Source: Euperipatoides rowelli (Eukaryota > Onychophora > Udeonychophora > Euonychophora > Peripatopsidae). From it: a stretch of DNA of 16,816 nt. Shown here piece by piece: positions 1 to 10,750 of this stretch. The notes beneath the pieces are model-generated. The model made no database searches and was not told the DNA's origin. It saw only the letters and a program-made list of their open reading frames with translations. The translations under genes and the position numbers were made by a program. The stretch lies in the NCBI GenBank assembly GCA_003024985.2, contig PXIH01S0007096.1. One strand, written 5' to 3'. How positions within the stretch are numbered: position 1 is the stretch's first letter; each line of letters begins with the position of its first letter.

Positions 1-143
1 AGAAGTTTTAAATACTTTTCAGAAACACCCTGAGGATTATTAACAATATTATCGAAGTCTTGAATACTATTTTTCAAAGAAATATGCCAACTTGTTAAAT
101 TTTTACTGTTCGAGGAATTCTTATGATGTGTAGCCGCCGCCAT
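1..143 (-). CDS. N-terminal start of an unidentified protein-coding gene (partial, runs off left edge)
   Basis: An open frame starts at the ATG at 143-141 and continues without a stop to the window edge, giving 47 codons. It begins MAAATHHKNSS and later reads NPQGVSEKYLKLL. The start is supported by an A at -3 and a G at +4, by the GC-rich ATGGCGGCGGCT start in otherwise very AT-rich DNA, and by the overlapping YY1-type motif. The visible part is polar (Asn, Ser, Lys) with no signal peptide or membrane segment, so a cytosolic or nuclear product is likely. I do not recognise the family. The X-box at 511-523 lies upstream in the right place for a promoter and would fit a ciliary gene, but that is inference. 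The rest of the gene lies left of the window. Confidence 0.6.
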   Translation of the reverse strand, partial: MAAATHHKNSSNSKNLTSWHISLKNSIQDFDNIVNNPQGVSEKYLKL

Positions 144-146
144 CTT
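136..146 (-). promoter_or_regulatory. YY1-type motif AAGATGGCGGC overlapping the start codon
   Basis: On the minus strand this reads AAGATGGCGGC, the classic YY1 core, with its ATG being the predicted start codon. In animals YY1 sites often lie just downstream of the transcription start and overlap the first ATG of TATA-less genes. The motif therefore supports both the start choice and a nearby transcription start with a short 5' UTR. It could also be just a favourable Kozak context followed by Ala codons. Confidence 0.45.
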
Positions 147-2486
147 AAAAAAAGATATTTATCCTTAATATTTATTTTAAATAGTTTGACATGTTGAAAA
201 ATTTTGAGCCAACACGCACTGTTGATTTGAAGATATAAAACGTTACATGGGAAAACCTAGTGGATGATAGATAAAAGGTAATGGAAATAATAATGTAGTG
301 GTTGTGGTTTAAAAATAATGTGAATAGTATTATTAGTCTCATTTGGTTGGTCTTTGTACTTTAAAAAAGTTTATTTATTTGTACTACAACAATAATAAGA
401 TACAAAACATATGGTGGTTCAGTACAAGAAAGTTCTTTCATAGCGGTCATGGCATAAATATAAAACATATAGTTCTTGGGAATACGCATACACATTTCAG
501 TTTCTCCCCTGTTGCCTGGCAACATTGCTATGGGCGTGTCAAACTGGAAATCAGCAACATCGTTCTACTGTAATACTATTATAATAAATAATATATTAAC
601 TGCACTAATACAAGTTCATAGCTACTCGGACTACAAACATGGAACATGAAAAGGTGAGGAGACTCATTACTGTCGAGGATGCAGAGTACTAGACTCCACT
701 GAGAGTTCACGGGATTACAGCAGGGATTTACCAGCCTGCCACTCCTGCGATTACAATGGACAATGATAACATGTAACGTGATAATAATAAGGCAGGAATG
801 ATAGACTGTCATCCCCTCCCTGCAAGACAAAGAACATACTCACGTCAGAGCTTTTATAATAAAAGCCTGAACATGTTAATTACATCACGGAAAACTAATG
901 TATAAATTAGCATTAATTCGTTCATTCAAGAAAGTGGCTTGTTTTATATGATATTTACAATCCTTTAATTAATTAGATCAACTGATAGTAAATAAAGTAT
1001 AAACTGAAAGCAGATATTTCTTGGATGCACCGATAAATGTTACAACTAAAATATTACAAATAAATATGATAAATAAACTGTACTATACAGTATATTAAAA
1101 TACCTTAAGAATAAAGTACTAGCTCTATACTTACATAAATATAATCATAAAATTTCCAAAAGGTAAGAAATAAAACTATTATTTCTCTCTCATGTAAGGG
1201 ATAATGTTATTTTACTCATGGGCGTAGTTTATGTTCGTGTTTATGAGTGTATGTTCTGGTTACTTTTTGTAAAAAGAGAATAAGAGTGCTCCAAGTTCTA
1301 ATTGCCTTCTGACAAAACAAAAGGTTAGTGGTTTTATGGTGCAATTATCTACTCTATCTTGTTAGGAGAAAGGTGAAAAATTGGTTGAGTGGCACCTCAC
1401 GGTTTCTCACCTGAAGAAAAACTTTATTATAGACGAACCGGTACACTAGATTTCACCAATCTATTTCTCCCAAAGGGTAATAAAACAGCTAACAGCCTGT
1501 CTAATGTTCAATGACACCCCTCACTTACCTGTTTGTATATTATTGACTTACCAACATTTACTCTTGCAGGTATAGACTGAAATAAAGAAATATATTTAAA
1601 AAAAGAAAAAAAAATGTTTTTCAGATTCCCTGACAATTTGTCAAGGAACAGGTGCAGACCAGAATTCAAATATCTACTCGAACTCTTTCTCGGCACTATT
1701 AAGAGATATAGTACATACCAGGTCGTAGCTTTCAGGATAAGGGGTCATACGGCATTAAAAGGCAATAAAGCAAAAATGGAGAAAAAATTATTAAGCAAAA
1801 CATGGCTTAATAACAAAAAAGTAAGAAAAAAAGTCTAGTTTTAATTTAATGATTTGTTTGTTTAATGTGTCATAAAAATAAAATTTATAAAATCTTTAAC
1901 AGCACTGACTCTGCATCATCATAAACAAATACAACAAAATATAACTAATAAATGTATATAGCATTTAAAGAAACAAATTACCTAATTACAACTGAATTAT
2001 AACATGCAAAAACAAAACTAAAAAAATGAAATAAATTCTATTATATGTAAAATTTAGGATAAGAAAAATAATAAAATTAAAAAAAAATTATTTAAGTTTA
2101 GGTGGCAAAACCGTCTCTGATTTTACAAATAAAAAAATATGTACAAATAACTTTCATCTTCGCTGGTATTATGTACAATTAGTCGACTTCTTAGTAGGTC
2201 CAATAAGTCCATATTAGAATTGAAATTCGGGAGGGAATTGGAGATTTTATTAACTTTAAAAAAAAAGTCTATCTTGAAATGAAGTTTGAAGCTTCTTTGA
2301 AGATGATGACAGTTTGAGGACTAGAGATGAAAAGTTTGAATTCTTGATTTAAATAAACAAAAAAAAGTTCTTGAAAGAAATATATGTAGAAATATTTTAA
2401 GTTTAAAGTAATGAATTATTTTTCAGGATTTTTATGTTTAAAAAACAGTTAAATTTTTATGAGCTTTCTGGCATGGTCTTATTTAG
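147..2486. other. AT-rich non-coding stretch upstream of the left-edge gene
   Basis: Apart from the X-box near 511 I see no coding exon here. Short open frames at 343-573, 579-830, 1508-1696 and 1614-1838 show no family motif and no convincing splice context. The 1614-1838 frame is just Lys-rich, as expected from A-rich sequence. From about 1840 to 2420 the DNA is low-complexity A/T. It probably contains the promoter and 5' flank of the minus-strand gene starting at 143. No tRNA, promoter box beyond those listed, or terminal repeat was recognised. Confidence 0.5.
511..523 (-). promoter_or_regulatory. RFX X-box, perfect inverted repeat GTTGCC-T-GGCAAC
   Basis: GTTGCC, a 1-nt spacer, then GGCAAC matches the RFX X-box consensus (RYYNYY, 1-3 nt, RRNRAC) with full symmetry. 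It lies 368 bp upstream of the ATG at 143. A GGGCGTG GC/KLF-like box follows at 532-538. RFX factors drive ciliary genes in animals, and X-boxes usually lie within a few hundred bases upstream of the start. The site is nearly palindromic, so strand is assigned only from the gene it would serve. The surroundings are AT-rich, so a chance 6+6 match is less likely than in GC-balanced DNA. Confidence 0.55.
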
Positions 2487-2759
2487 TTACGCCTGAAGTA
2501 CAATTATTAACAATTGACCATTTCTGGAGTGTTGCGGCCTTAGACTATCAAAACACAATAAGTCATTTGTATAAACCGGCCTAAGTTGTCTTAGATTAGT
2601 GAACTGTATTGGTAAGGGGTCTGGACCGTCATGTTTAGCTTCGGCTAACTTCTGCTTGAGTTGATTGATCTGAATTATGTTGAGCAATAATGTTGAACTG
2701 TTCTTTCACTTATCACTTAATACCTTAAGTTGAATGAGAGTTAGCTTTGTTGTAGCCAT
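2487..2759 (-). pseudogene. Decayed open frame of unknown, possibly retroelement, origin
   Basis: From an ATG at 2759-2757 in a good context (AAGATGGC) the frame reads MATTKLTLIQLK, meets a TGA at 2708-2706 (codon 18), then stays open to 2487. It includes INQLKQKLAEAKHDGPDPLP followed by a Leu/Arg-rich segment. Codons on both sides of the stop share one frame, so a single stop interrupts a 90-codon frame. The first half looks helical, like a short coiled coil. A small N-terminal protein of a retroelement (gag or ORF1 type) is one possibility, but I cannot match a family. Alternatively AAG|GTATTA just before the stop could be a splice donor, making this a real exon pair. No continuation is seen downstream. 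Confidence 0.3.
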
Positions 2760-4047
2760 CTTCAGTATCCTCCTTGGTACTAAGGCTTCTGTAAGTATCG
2801 GAAAAGTAATAACTGGAAATTGAGTGAGCTAGCGGCACCAAGTGAAGAAAAAGCCAACTGGTATTTTAACGGAGTAAAATCTTCTGGAGAGTTGGGAAAT
2901 ACAATTATGCTGGAACCTACACACCTGCCAAATTTCTAGTTTTTGTCATGTTGGGAAGTATGCTAGAATCTAAATCAAAACAAAAACAAATAATGAGCGT
3001 ACAGCAAAAATTATTTAAAAGAAAAAAAATTTTCCATAGACTTCTATGTTAACGGTTGCATACTTTTATCACCAGAGGCATTCTAGGCGTTTCCCCGGGA
3101 TTTTAATGGGTTTTAATTAATTAAAAATTAACAGTAATTAATTTTGATTTCAAACTTTTTTAGTTGCCTCGGCCATGTTTTAATATGCCCGTCTGTAAAA
3201 TTTCACGATCTTAGCTTGTAAACTGTGGATTTGTATAGAAAGACATAAGAACAGAATCATAGAAGGACAGAAAGACATTTTCATTTTTATATAGTAGGTT
3301 AGTCCCAAAGACCTCCAATTAAATTACTGAGTTCGCTTCTGATTTTGGAGTTATGATGTCACTTCTGGTTTTAATTCAAAAATGCATTTTCATTTATCAC
3401 TTTTGTTTGCCCCAGCCTTATTTTCAATAAGCAATTCAAACTACGTTTCAAGCAACCCATTTAATTTTTTTTTTAAATCAGATGATGTTGAGCCACAGAG
3501 TTAATTAGGCTATCTTAGGAATGTATAAATACAATTATGCTGGACAACAACAGACTATAGTCCAGCGAGGTTGTCCCTGGTCCTAATCTTTTTTTTTTTA
3601 ATATATATAATTTTATTATTAATATTTTTTTATTATTTTTATATTTTTTTTTAACTTATTGTGTATCACTCAGCGTCACGTGTGCAACACTTAAAAAAAT
3701 CAGTATTTCCATAACCGTTCATCAAAGAAACATGGAGTTTGAACTTTTGTGCATAAAAAAATTGTCTCTACAACTTTTAAAAATCAAACCCTCTCATTAA
3801 AATTTGTATTCTTAATGTTTATAATACCCTCCCATGCTAATTTTTAATTCTATGTTAAGTTTTGAAAAGGTGAAAAAAATATTATAAGTTGCTTGGCTCT
3901 GCCCCACTATGACATCATAGAAAGCTAGGCATGGAAGGCCCATTATATGCAATTATGTTATAACATGACTTATTTAGACTGCATTATGGGTAGGTAAGTA
4001 CGTTGGCATACACAGACATGTTCTACCACATCTTATTTATAGGAAAT
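2760..4047. other. Non-coding, repeat-derived stretch
   Basis: No supported gene. It contains an 18-bp sequence present twice (2897-2914 and 3527-3544), a T/A-rich low-complexity block at about 3590-3660, and a segment around 3170-3300 that reads like the tail of an old dispersed repeat: a run of short gaaagacat/ggacagaaagacatt units leading into tttttatatagtag. These impressions come from reading alone, and no element boundaries or target duplications could be set. Confidence 0.35.
2897..3544 (+). repeat. Pair of 18-bp direct repeats 630 bp apart
   Basis: aaatacaattatgctgga occurs identically at 2897-2914 and 3527-3544 in the same orientation. Flanks on either side do not match obviously beyond the 18 bases. 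Two copies this exact in 630 bp could mark ends of an inserted segment or fragments of one repeat family. Neither is proven. Confidence 0.35.
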
Positions 4048-5560
4048 GGAAATTGTGTACATTCACTCAATCACGTCTGACTCGGACTTTGATCCATCAA
4101 AAACATAAGAATTCTACAATGGAGGCCAAGCCCACCATGAGATAAAATCTACAATGGAGATAGATAATTTATGTATGATCCATATCTTTATCAAGGTGTG
4201 AGTCAGCTCTGGCAAGTTATTATACTAACAGAAATAACAACGTACAGAAACAATTTGATGAAAAATCTGGCCAAATATTAGTTGCAACTAATGAAAATAC
4301 CCTATTAACTCAAGCAAAGAAGAGAATAAAGGATCTTCAAATAATGAGATACCTATTATGATTGGATAATGATTTATTGATTGATGCCTATCACCGATAG
4401 AATATCCATCTATTTCAATTGACACCAATCACTATCAGAAATATTTGATGACATACCACAAGTGGAAATAAGTCTCCAACAACACCCATTCACCTTAATC
4501 TCAGAACCTACAACCACAGCTCCAGAACCTTCAACCCAAGCTCCTGGACCTTGATTTGCAGCTCCTGAGCCATCCACCATAAGCATAGAACCTATCACTA
4601 TAACCATAGAATCCTAACCCCCAGAACTGGCCACATCTCATGAATGTAAGAAAAAATAAATAAAGCTAACAAAAATAAAGCAAAAAGGAATGCAAATAAA
4701 TGCAAATACATTGTCAAATGCTAAACCGGTTGGTGTCAAAAGCCTGAATGGACTCTTCAAGCTTTTTTCTGTGATGACCACAACATAATCACACAAAACC
4801 AACTTGGTAACACTCCAATCTATAATGCTTATATGGGGATTGGTTTGCCAAATAGCCATAAAAGAATATTAAACCCATTCTATGAAAAAGAGAACCCAGT
4901 TTGCCAAACCAAAAAATTAAAATTGGTGAAATTATTTTTTTCATAACACTTAGCCATATGACATTTTTCACATATGATTGGCTTCCCCCTCAAAACCTGA
5001 AATACATATTTGATTGTGTGATGAATTAGTAGGCCTTTATAAAACAAAAAAATTCCCGCAAACTTCATTTCATCACTGTTCTTCAATAAGTAATGAGCCC
5101 ATAAGTCAGATACTCAATCTCCTCTTATACCAATAAAGAAAAAATGCATTGGAATCATTACAATGTCAACCACCAAACCCACCCAGAAAAAACTGAAATA
5201 AAATTCCATCACTGCAAGGTTATTATTTACCCCCACAAGGATATTAGTCACCTATCCCTACTGACCAGGTGGCAAAATCTGAAATAATAGAAGGTGCTGC
5301 TGATATCACAAGACTTGCATTAACATCTACAAATCAATAAGGAAATTACAAGATGGACTTGAATGATTTGAAAAGCCATATGGCTTTTCTCTTATCCAAA
5401 ATGGAGAATTTGTTTTACTCAAAGATGTTTTATCAGAGGAATGTCTTAACCATAGATGGAATCTGTAAAGAGCTGAAAACAAAATGTTCATCTCTTCACA
5501 GCTCTTTATTCATGTGTAACAGAAACTATAAACCACTTTGAATTTATGACATTCATACCA
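4048..5560. other. Decayed coding-like debris, both strands, no intact gene
   Basis: Several short stretches here look coding-like but are broken. On the plus strand 4048-4110 reads MEIVYIHSITSDSDFDPS before a stop. About 4488-4610 gives a Pro/Thr/Glu-rich frame with a repeated EPTTTAPEPSTQAPGP-like pattern interrupted by a stop. A frame at 5353-5538 is open for 62 codons. On the minus strand 4789-5086 has two overlapping frames, one with a CEKCHMAKC cluster. No single frame persists and no catalytic motif is recognisable. This is best read as an old transposon or processed-gene relic of unknown family. Confidence 0.2.
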
Positions 5561-5806
5561 CAAAGTCTTTAATTTGAATTAATTTACATTCAAAAGGAAA
5601 ATTATCTATGCTTAAATCCTCAGCAATACAAGTTCAAAGTTAAAGGAATACTTTCAAAAACATTACTGAATGTTATTTTTATTTGCAGCATTGAATGAAT
5701 TGATATTCATTGCCAACACCATACAGATTGATTATGTAAACTTATACATAAACTTTCCTCCCTTACATTCAATCTACTACTATGATAAAAATAATATTTT
5801 TCTTAC

Positions 5807-5946
5807 CACAATTATTGTTTTTTAATACTGCTCCAGGAGTACAAGACAAAGCATTATTAAGTATAAAACTTCCTTTCTCTACTTTTCCTTCTTTATCAAA
5901 TGTACCATTTTTTACACTCAATTCAATTATATTGGAAGCATCAGTG
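5807..5946 (-). CDS. Internal exon of a secreted modular protein; start of an ephrin-receptor-like (GCC2/GCC3) Cys-rich module
   Basis: A 140-bp exon lies between acceptor cactttttcag (just above 5946) and donor G|gtaaga (5806-5801). It starts with C, which completes an AAC codon with the AA left by the exon at 16456, and it ends with a single G (phase 1). The 46 full codons contain ELSVKNGTF (an NGT glycosylation sequon) and end LSCTPGAVLKNNNC. The C-x-P-G-x-V-L-x(4)-C spacing is typical of the beginning of GCC2/GCC3 ephrin-receptor-like repeats, found in SVEP1-like and related extracellular proteins. The module is cut by the intron, so the next exon should carry its remaining cysteines. I could not find that exon to the left. 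Family assignment is tentative; exon status is well supported. Confidence 0.72.
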
Positions 5947-6557
5947 CTGAAAAAGTGAAAATGATAAAGGATTTAATTTGTATTTGTGTGCATGTAGAAG
6001 ACATGACAATACAAGTTTAAACAGCACAAGTTAAAATAAACAAGAGAGTAATCTGACTTAATAAAGTCTTCAGATTCAAACACCTATAAAATAAAGAAAT
6101 TCTGAATTTAATTATTCCATGAGTAGTTGGAAACATTGAATTTCAAATTACATTAGTAAAAATGTTTTTTTTTTTAAAGATTACCAACAGATTTTGTATA
6201 TTTAAAAATGGAAATTTATTTATGTGTTTTAATTTCATTTTATGTTTTTGGTAAGGGTGGGACTGAGATTATTTAAAAAATATGCAAAAATCATATNTCT
6301 TGGTTTCATTCTTAATAAAATATTTGGTAACTTCAGTATTATACTGTATATAGTTGCTAGGAAAAAAATAAATGTTGATAGTTTTTTATATAGTATAGCA
6401 GTTATCAACAAAATCGGGCCCAATCCCATAATCCAACATTCACGAGTGATCTCTCACAATTAGTTAACCTATATTGTTTCGTTTGTTGAGTTTTTAATTG
6501 GATCTGTTTCATGTATTTAGCCATGTACCTATTCTTAAAAAAAAATTGAAATCATTG

Positions 6558-7345
6558 AAGGTCAAATGTAATGGATTCTTTTCATTTTTTTTATTATTAT
6601 TATTGATTTTCAAATATTCCACTTTTAAAATATTTGTTTTAGCTCCTCCCCTTAAAACAACATTGTTTATAATATATGCTTGGGGAGCTATTTCTTTAAA
6701 GGTCAAATGTAACAGATTTTTTTTATTATTGATTTTCAAAGATAATTACTATAAAAAAAATTCCACTGGGAAAAAATTTAAAATGCATAAGAAAAGTTAT
6801 TTAAAGACAAAATTAAGACTATTGCTATCCTCCGTCTGAGATTACAAAAAGAAGCTTTCAATTTCTTTTTGGGTCTTGACGAAACTGTTTCTACAGCCTT
6901 TTTCTTTATATTGATTTATCATGTAAATTGAGGTGTATGTTCCACTTGTAGTAAAGGTCATTTTGATTTAAAAAAAAAAAAAAAAAACAAATTGGACCAT
7001 AATAGCACAAAGCATGAATTTGATTATGATTTTTTTACAAGTATTTAAACAATTAGTCAATAGGATTTCCAGTCTTTAGCTGACGAAGATAGCGAATATT
7101 CTAGTTTAGTATTCATCTCTGATCAACTATGTAACAAAATAGCTCCCCAAGTGTATACAGTAGACAGTGATGTTTAAATCTGAGGAGCTAAAGAAATTCG
7201 TTTTAAAAATTTAAATGTAAATAACGATTTTTTTTTATTTAATGTTTTTTTTTTCCTGATGGCTATTTTTTTTTAGAAAAAAACTTTGAAAATCAATAAT
7301 AAAAAAAAATAATTAAAAAAATCCATTAATTACATTTTACCTTTA
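6558..7345. repeat. Complex fold-back repeat with nested direct and inverted copies
   Basis: A unit beginning aaggtcaaatgtaa and running through a T-rich tract to ttattgattttcaaa occurs at 6558-6616 and again at 6698-6743, and in inverted form at 7284-7345. Inside lie two further inverted pairs: cttggggagctattt (6679-6693) with its exact complement at 7137-7151, and tttagctcctc (6638-6648) with its exact complement at 7182-7192. The arms are in nested order, so the whole block can fold into one long imperfect hairpin. An 18-base A run (6970-6987) lies in the loop half. No target duplication was found. It is probably a decayed fold-back or MITE-type element, possibly with a second insertion. 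Confidence 0.6.
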
Positions 7346-7720
7346 AATTATGGATATTGTATGGAGGTTGTATTTTTTTTTCATATGACTTAAAATATTC
7401 GTTTCACTTTTTAATTACATGTGTAAGAAAAAATATTTAATTTTGCAAGGCCTTAAATAAAAAAAATGGTCATTATCATATTTTCATTTTCCCCATCAGA
7501 GCTGGAATAGAAGAATTATCTAAGTTCAAACTATTGAGAGAGTAAATTTCTAAGCAGTAGTTCTGTAACATTTACATAGTCAAGGACTCGTAGGGGATCC
7601 CTCCCTCCACCTATGTTTAAAGGGGTGTAGGCTCCACTCATAATAATGTTTTGAAACTGCAATTTAAAGTATAACAGTTAAGACACCTATCATAAAAATA
7701 ATCTATATGCACAGCGCTCT

Positions 7721-7749
7721 GCACACACACACACACGCACACACACACA
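7721..7749 (+). repeat. (CA)n microsatellite
   Basis: Alternating CA over 29 bases with a single G interruption at 7737. It is an ordinary dinucleotide microsatellite within the intron. Confidence 0.95.
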
Positions 7750-8444
7750 AATAGAGTAATATATTACTGGAAACAGGCAAAGTGAGGATTACTGTTATAA
7801 CATTTTTAAAATAAAAGTGATACCTTGTTCACTCATAAGAGACATTCTGAGTTGGTAGCAACCCGCTCTGTGTTAGAATAATGGAAAGGCATAAACATAA
7901 TCCATCACCAAGTCCAATGGAAACCAATGGTACCTCAACAGTTGCTGAACCACCTGACCCACACTGTACATATACATACACCGTACACTGATATTATCTG
8001 AACACGATAAAACATACTACATGTTCAAAAGTTATAATTTGTGTACACACACATCACCTGACTATTTAATATCAAAATCAAATCGGGCAAGAATAAACGT
8101 TAATGTCCCATAATGTATATACAACACGCATCACAATAATATAATAACATAATTCAGAAACCGAGATACCATATCATAATTTGAATGAAAACGTCTAACT
8201 AGAGACAATATCACTAAATGCTAAGCAAATTAAATCAACAAGGTAAAAAATAACTTGAAGCAAATAAATAAATATATAAAGTAAAATTATGTCTAAAGAT
8301 TGTTTAGATCAAGAACATTCGGCTTGTGTGTAAACAAACAACATAAGCATCAAAGAAAAATGTGTCATAACTACATAAAATCGGTTCCATTGCATGTCAT
8401 AAGAAAGACCACACCACCATCATTACATTAGCCAATAAGCATAG

Positions 8445-8450
8445 TTTATT
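8445..8450 (-). promoter_or_regulatory. Candidate LTR polyadenylation signal AATAAA, copy A
   Basis: AATAAA on the minus strand, followed about 25-40 nt downstream by a GT-rich stretch (gatggtggtgtggtc). Signal and GT-rich tail are both kept in copy B. The position, about 330 bp from the element's outer end, fits an R region followed by U5. Confidence 0.4.
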
Positions 8451-8589
8451 CATAGACCACAGGCCAACATGAAATTATAAATGCACTCATAATTTGACAT
8501 GATTAAAATACTAAAAACAATTTTCAGCAACTAGATATTATTTGAAACATCAATTAAATATATTTAAAGTTTAAATCCACAGCAAGTTC

Positions 8590-8819
8590 CACATATAAAA
8601 ATAGAACACTATAATTTGGAATCTCCAGAATGTTTCATTTGATGCATGATTAATTTATCATCAATTCCCTTACTTAATAATACTATATGTTAAAGTGGGT
8701 AAAAATTTCAATATCCATATTTAAAAACAAAAAAAAAAAAAAAAATTGTACACTATAATTTGGATTCTCCGGAATGTTTTATTTGATGAATTTATAAAAT
8801 ATCATCAAAACCCTATTTA
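8590..8819 (+). repeat. Internal imperfect tandem duplication found only in copy A
   Basis: A segment containing cactataatttgga, tctcc, gaatgtt and atttgatg occurs at about 8590-8669 and again at about 8714-8819; the second holds a 17-base A run (8729-8745). Copy B has this segment once (about 12571-12670) and lacks about 225 bp equivalent to 8486-8711. The two halves differ at many sites, so the duplication is old, or copy B lost one unit by deletion. Confidence 0.6.
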
Positions 8820-10750
8820 AACGAAATAAATTTGATAGTCGTCAATATTGAAGTTAAACTAAATCATGATAGTAAACATTTTTTGGCATTATTAACAATA
8901 ACTAGATAAATTTAAAAAAAAAAACTTAATTCTAACCTAAATTTCTAATTGGTCACTTTGTATACTCTAAGTCCTATCAATCTTTAGGTGCACCTCAATG
9001 TTCATATTTAAAAAAATGAAAGTACAGTACCTTAAACTTCCACAGAATTTCTCTATTCCAATGATCCTTTAATACACATTGAATCACGCACAAGTTTAAT
9101 TCACAAAGTTGCTTCTACGAACATATAAACCGGTCCAGCACAATGATGGAAACCACACGGTTGCTCAAATAGTAAATTCAGACCGGATGATACAATAATC
9201 ATTCATAAAGCCACCAAAGTAAACTTCCTTCATTGGTTGGAAACTTTACAGATTTATATCGTGATCACAAAGAAACCAGTGTGGACATCATCATTGACCC
9301 GATTCTCATCATGCTTGCAAACTTTAGTTATTCTTATGCATATCTGCCACACAGACTCAACTCCAGGAAACATTCTCTATAAATCTGCAGATAACGCCTT
9401 TGCCCATCCAAAATAACCTCAACATATCACAGCCATCATTGTAAGTGTGTAACAGTTTAAAGCAGGAGCTACAGTATCATTTATCAAATAAAATAATTTA
9501 TTTATTTCAACACCACTCCCTGTCTTAAATCAAATTGTAATTTACTGAAGGTGCATTCTTATGAAGGCAATAAAGTTTTTCTACACACCATTACTATGTT
9601 GTGAGGTTTACTTTTGGTTTACAAGTAGCAGCACAAAATTTCATATCTTTCTCACATGACGTTCTTTACATAACTCTTGCTTTCCTTCTACAGCCCTTTT
9701 TAGAATAAATATTTCATCTGTCAATCATAACACAGTGCATCTTCTCACTCTTTGCAACCAATGGATCAACATGATCACATGTTGACCAAGTGTGCAGCCA
9801 TAGGTTGCAGTGAATGAGCCATTACATAATAACCCTAGTCAAATCCTGGACCAATTGTTCTCAGATACTGGGAAAACACTCCCACGTTCACCTGGCCATC
9901 ACCACCTACACTTGGTTAACCACATCTGTGACGTGAACCTTCCTGCGAAGAGATTCCATCGCAACACTTTCAGGAGTAAGATGAATCCTGCTTAGTAAGA
10001 TCGGATATCAGATAATAAGACTTCAGTTCAGTAGAAATCAATTCTCAATAGTATTGGGTTAGTCTCATTGTCGCCAAAAAAAAGTATGTCAAAAAGTAAA
10101 TCAATCAGCAATCTCACACCTAGAGATTTACAGAATGAAAGTCAAATTTATACAACATTATAACAAATGCTCTGACCACATGAAACTAAATATAAAGTAT
10201 ACAATTCTGACCACCAAAAATATTCTACATAATTAAAAATAACATTTTTATTCATTTCATTAAAACTCATCATATAAAAACCCAGATCAAATCCAAATCT
10301 AAAATATTATAAATACGTCTATATTTCAGCATATTCAATGACCCAAAAATTATGACAAGAATAATGAAAATAGGTAAACTTAAATTACTTATAAAATCAA
10401 ATTAACTAGAGAAATTTAAAAGATAAATGTCTTATCACATCATACTTAATACAAAGTATGCTTCAATAATCCTCACACAACCATGAATATATAAAAAAAA
10501 TCCCCATGCCATCCTGGCATGCACAAGTTTAGATGCAAGGTCAAGTAAATAATTAAAGCAGTAAACAACACTGGCCCAGCTTATATTGACCACTCACATC
10601 AACAAAGAAAAATTTGTCCCCAAAATACATCATGCACCACCACATTCCATTCACACTTATCAACATCATATAACATAACACATCATACATGACATCCAAC
10701 CACAAGTGATGATCACATCATTGAGTCCTCCTCATTGCCCTAGGAGTTCT

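Noticed and set aside
343-573. Plus-strand 76-codon open frame
   Set aside because: It overlaps the X-box region, is rich in Asn/Ile/Phe as expected from AT-rich DNA, and has no motif or splice context.
579-830. Minus-strand 83-codon open frame with several cysteines, upstream of the left gene
   Set aside because: It lies on the same strand as both host genes, so I tested it as the missing next Cys-rich exon. The cysteine spacing does not match a GCC2/GCC3 module and there is no suitable phase-1 acceptor.
4638-5086. Minus-strand overlapping frames with CEKCHMAKC, tested as a DDE transposase
   Set aside because: No catalytic Asp/Glu block or terminal repeats could be identified, and the frames are short and shifted. 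Recorded only as coding-like debris.
6498-6839. Plus-strand 113-codon frame, the longest on the plus strand
   Set aside because: It runs through T-rich arms of the fold-back repeat (Phe/Leu/Lys-rich) and has an equally open opposite frame, typical of low-complexity sequence.
7721-7749. Short regular repeats considered as a possible CRISPR-like array
   Set aside because: It is a simple CA microsatellite. There are no repeat-spacer units anywhere in the window, and the genome is eukaryotic.
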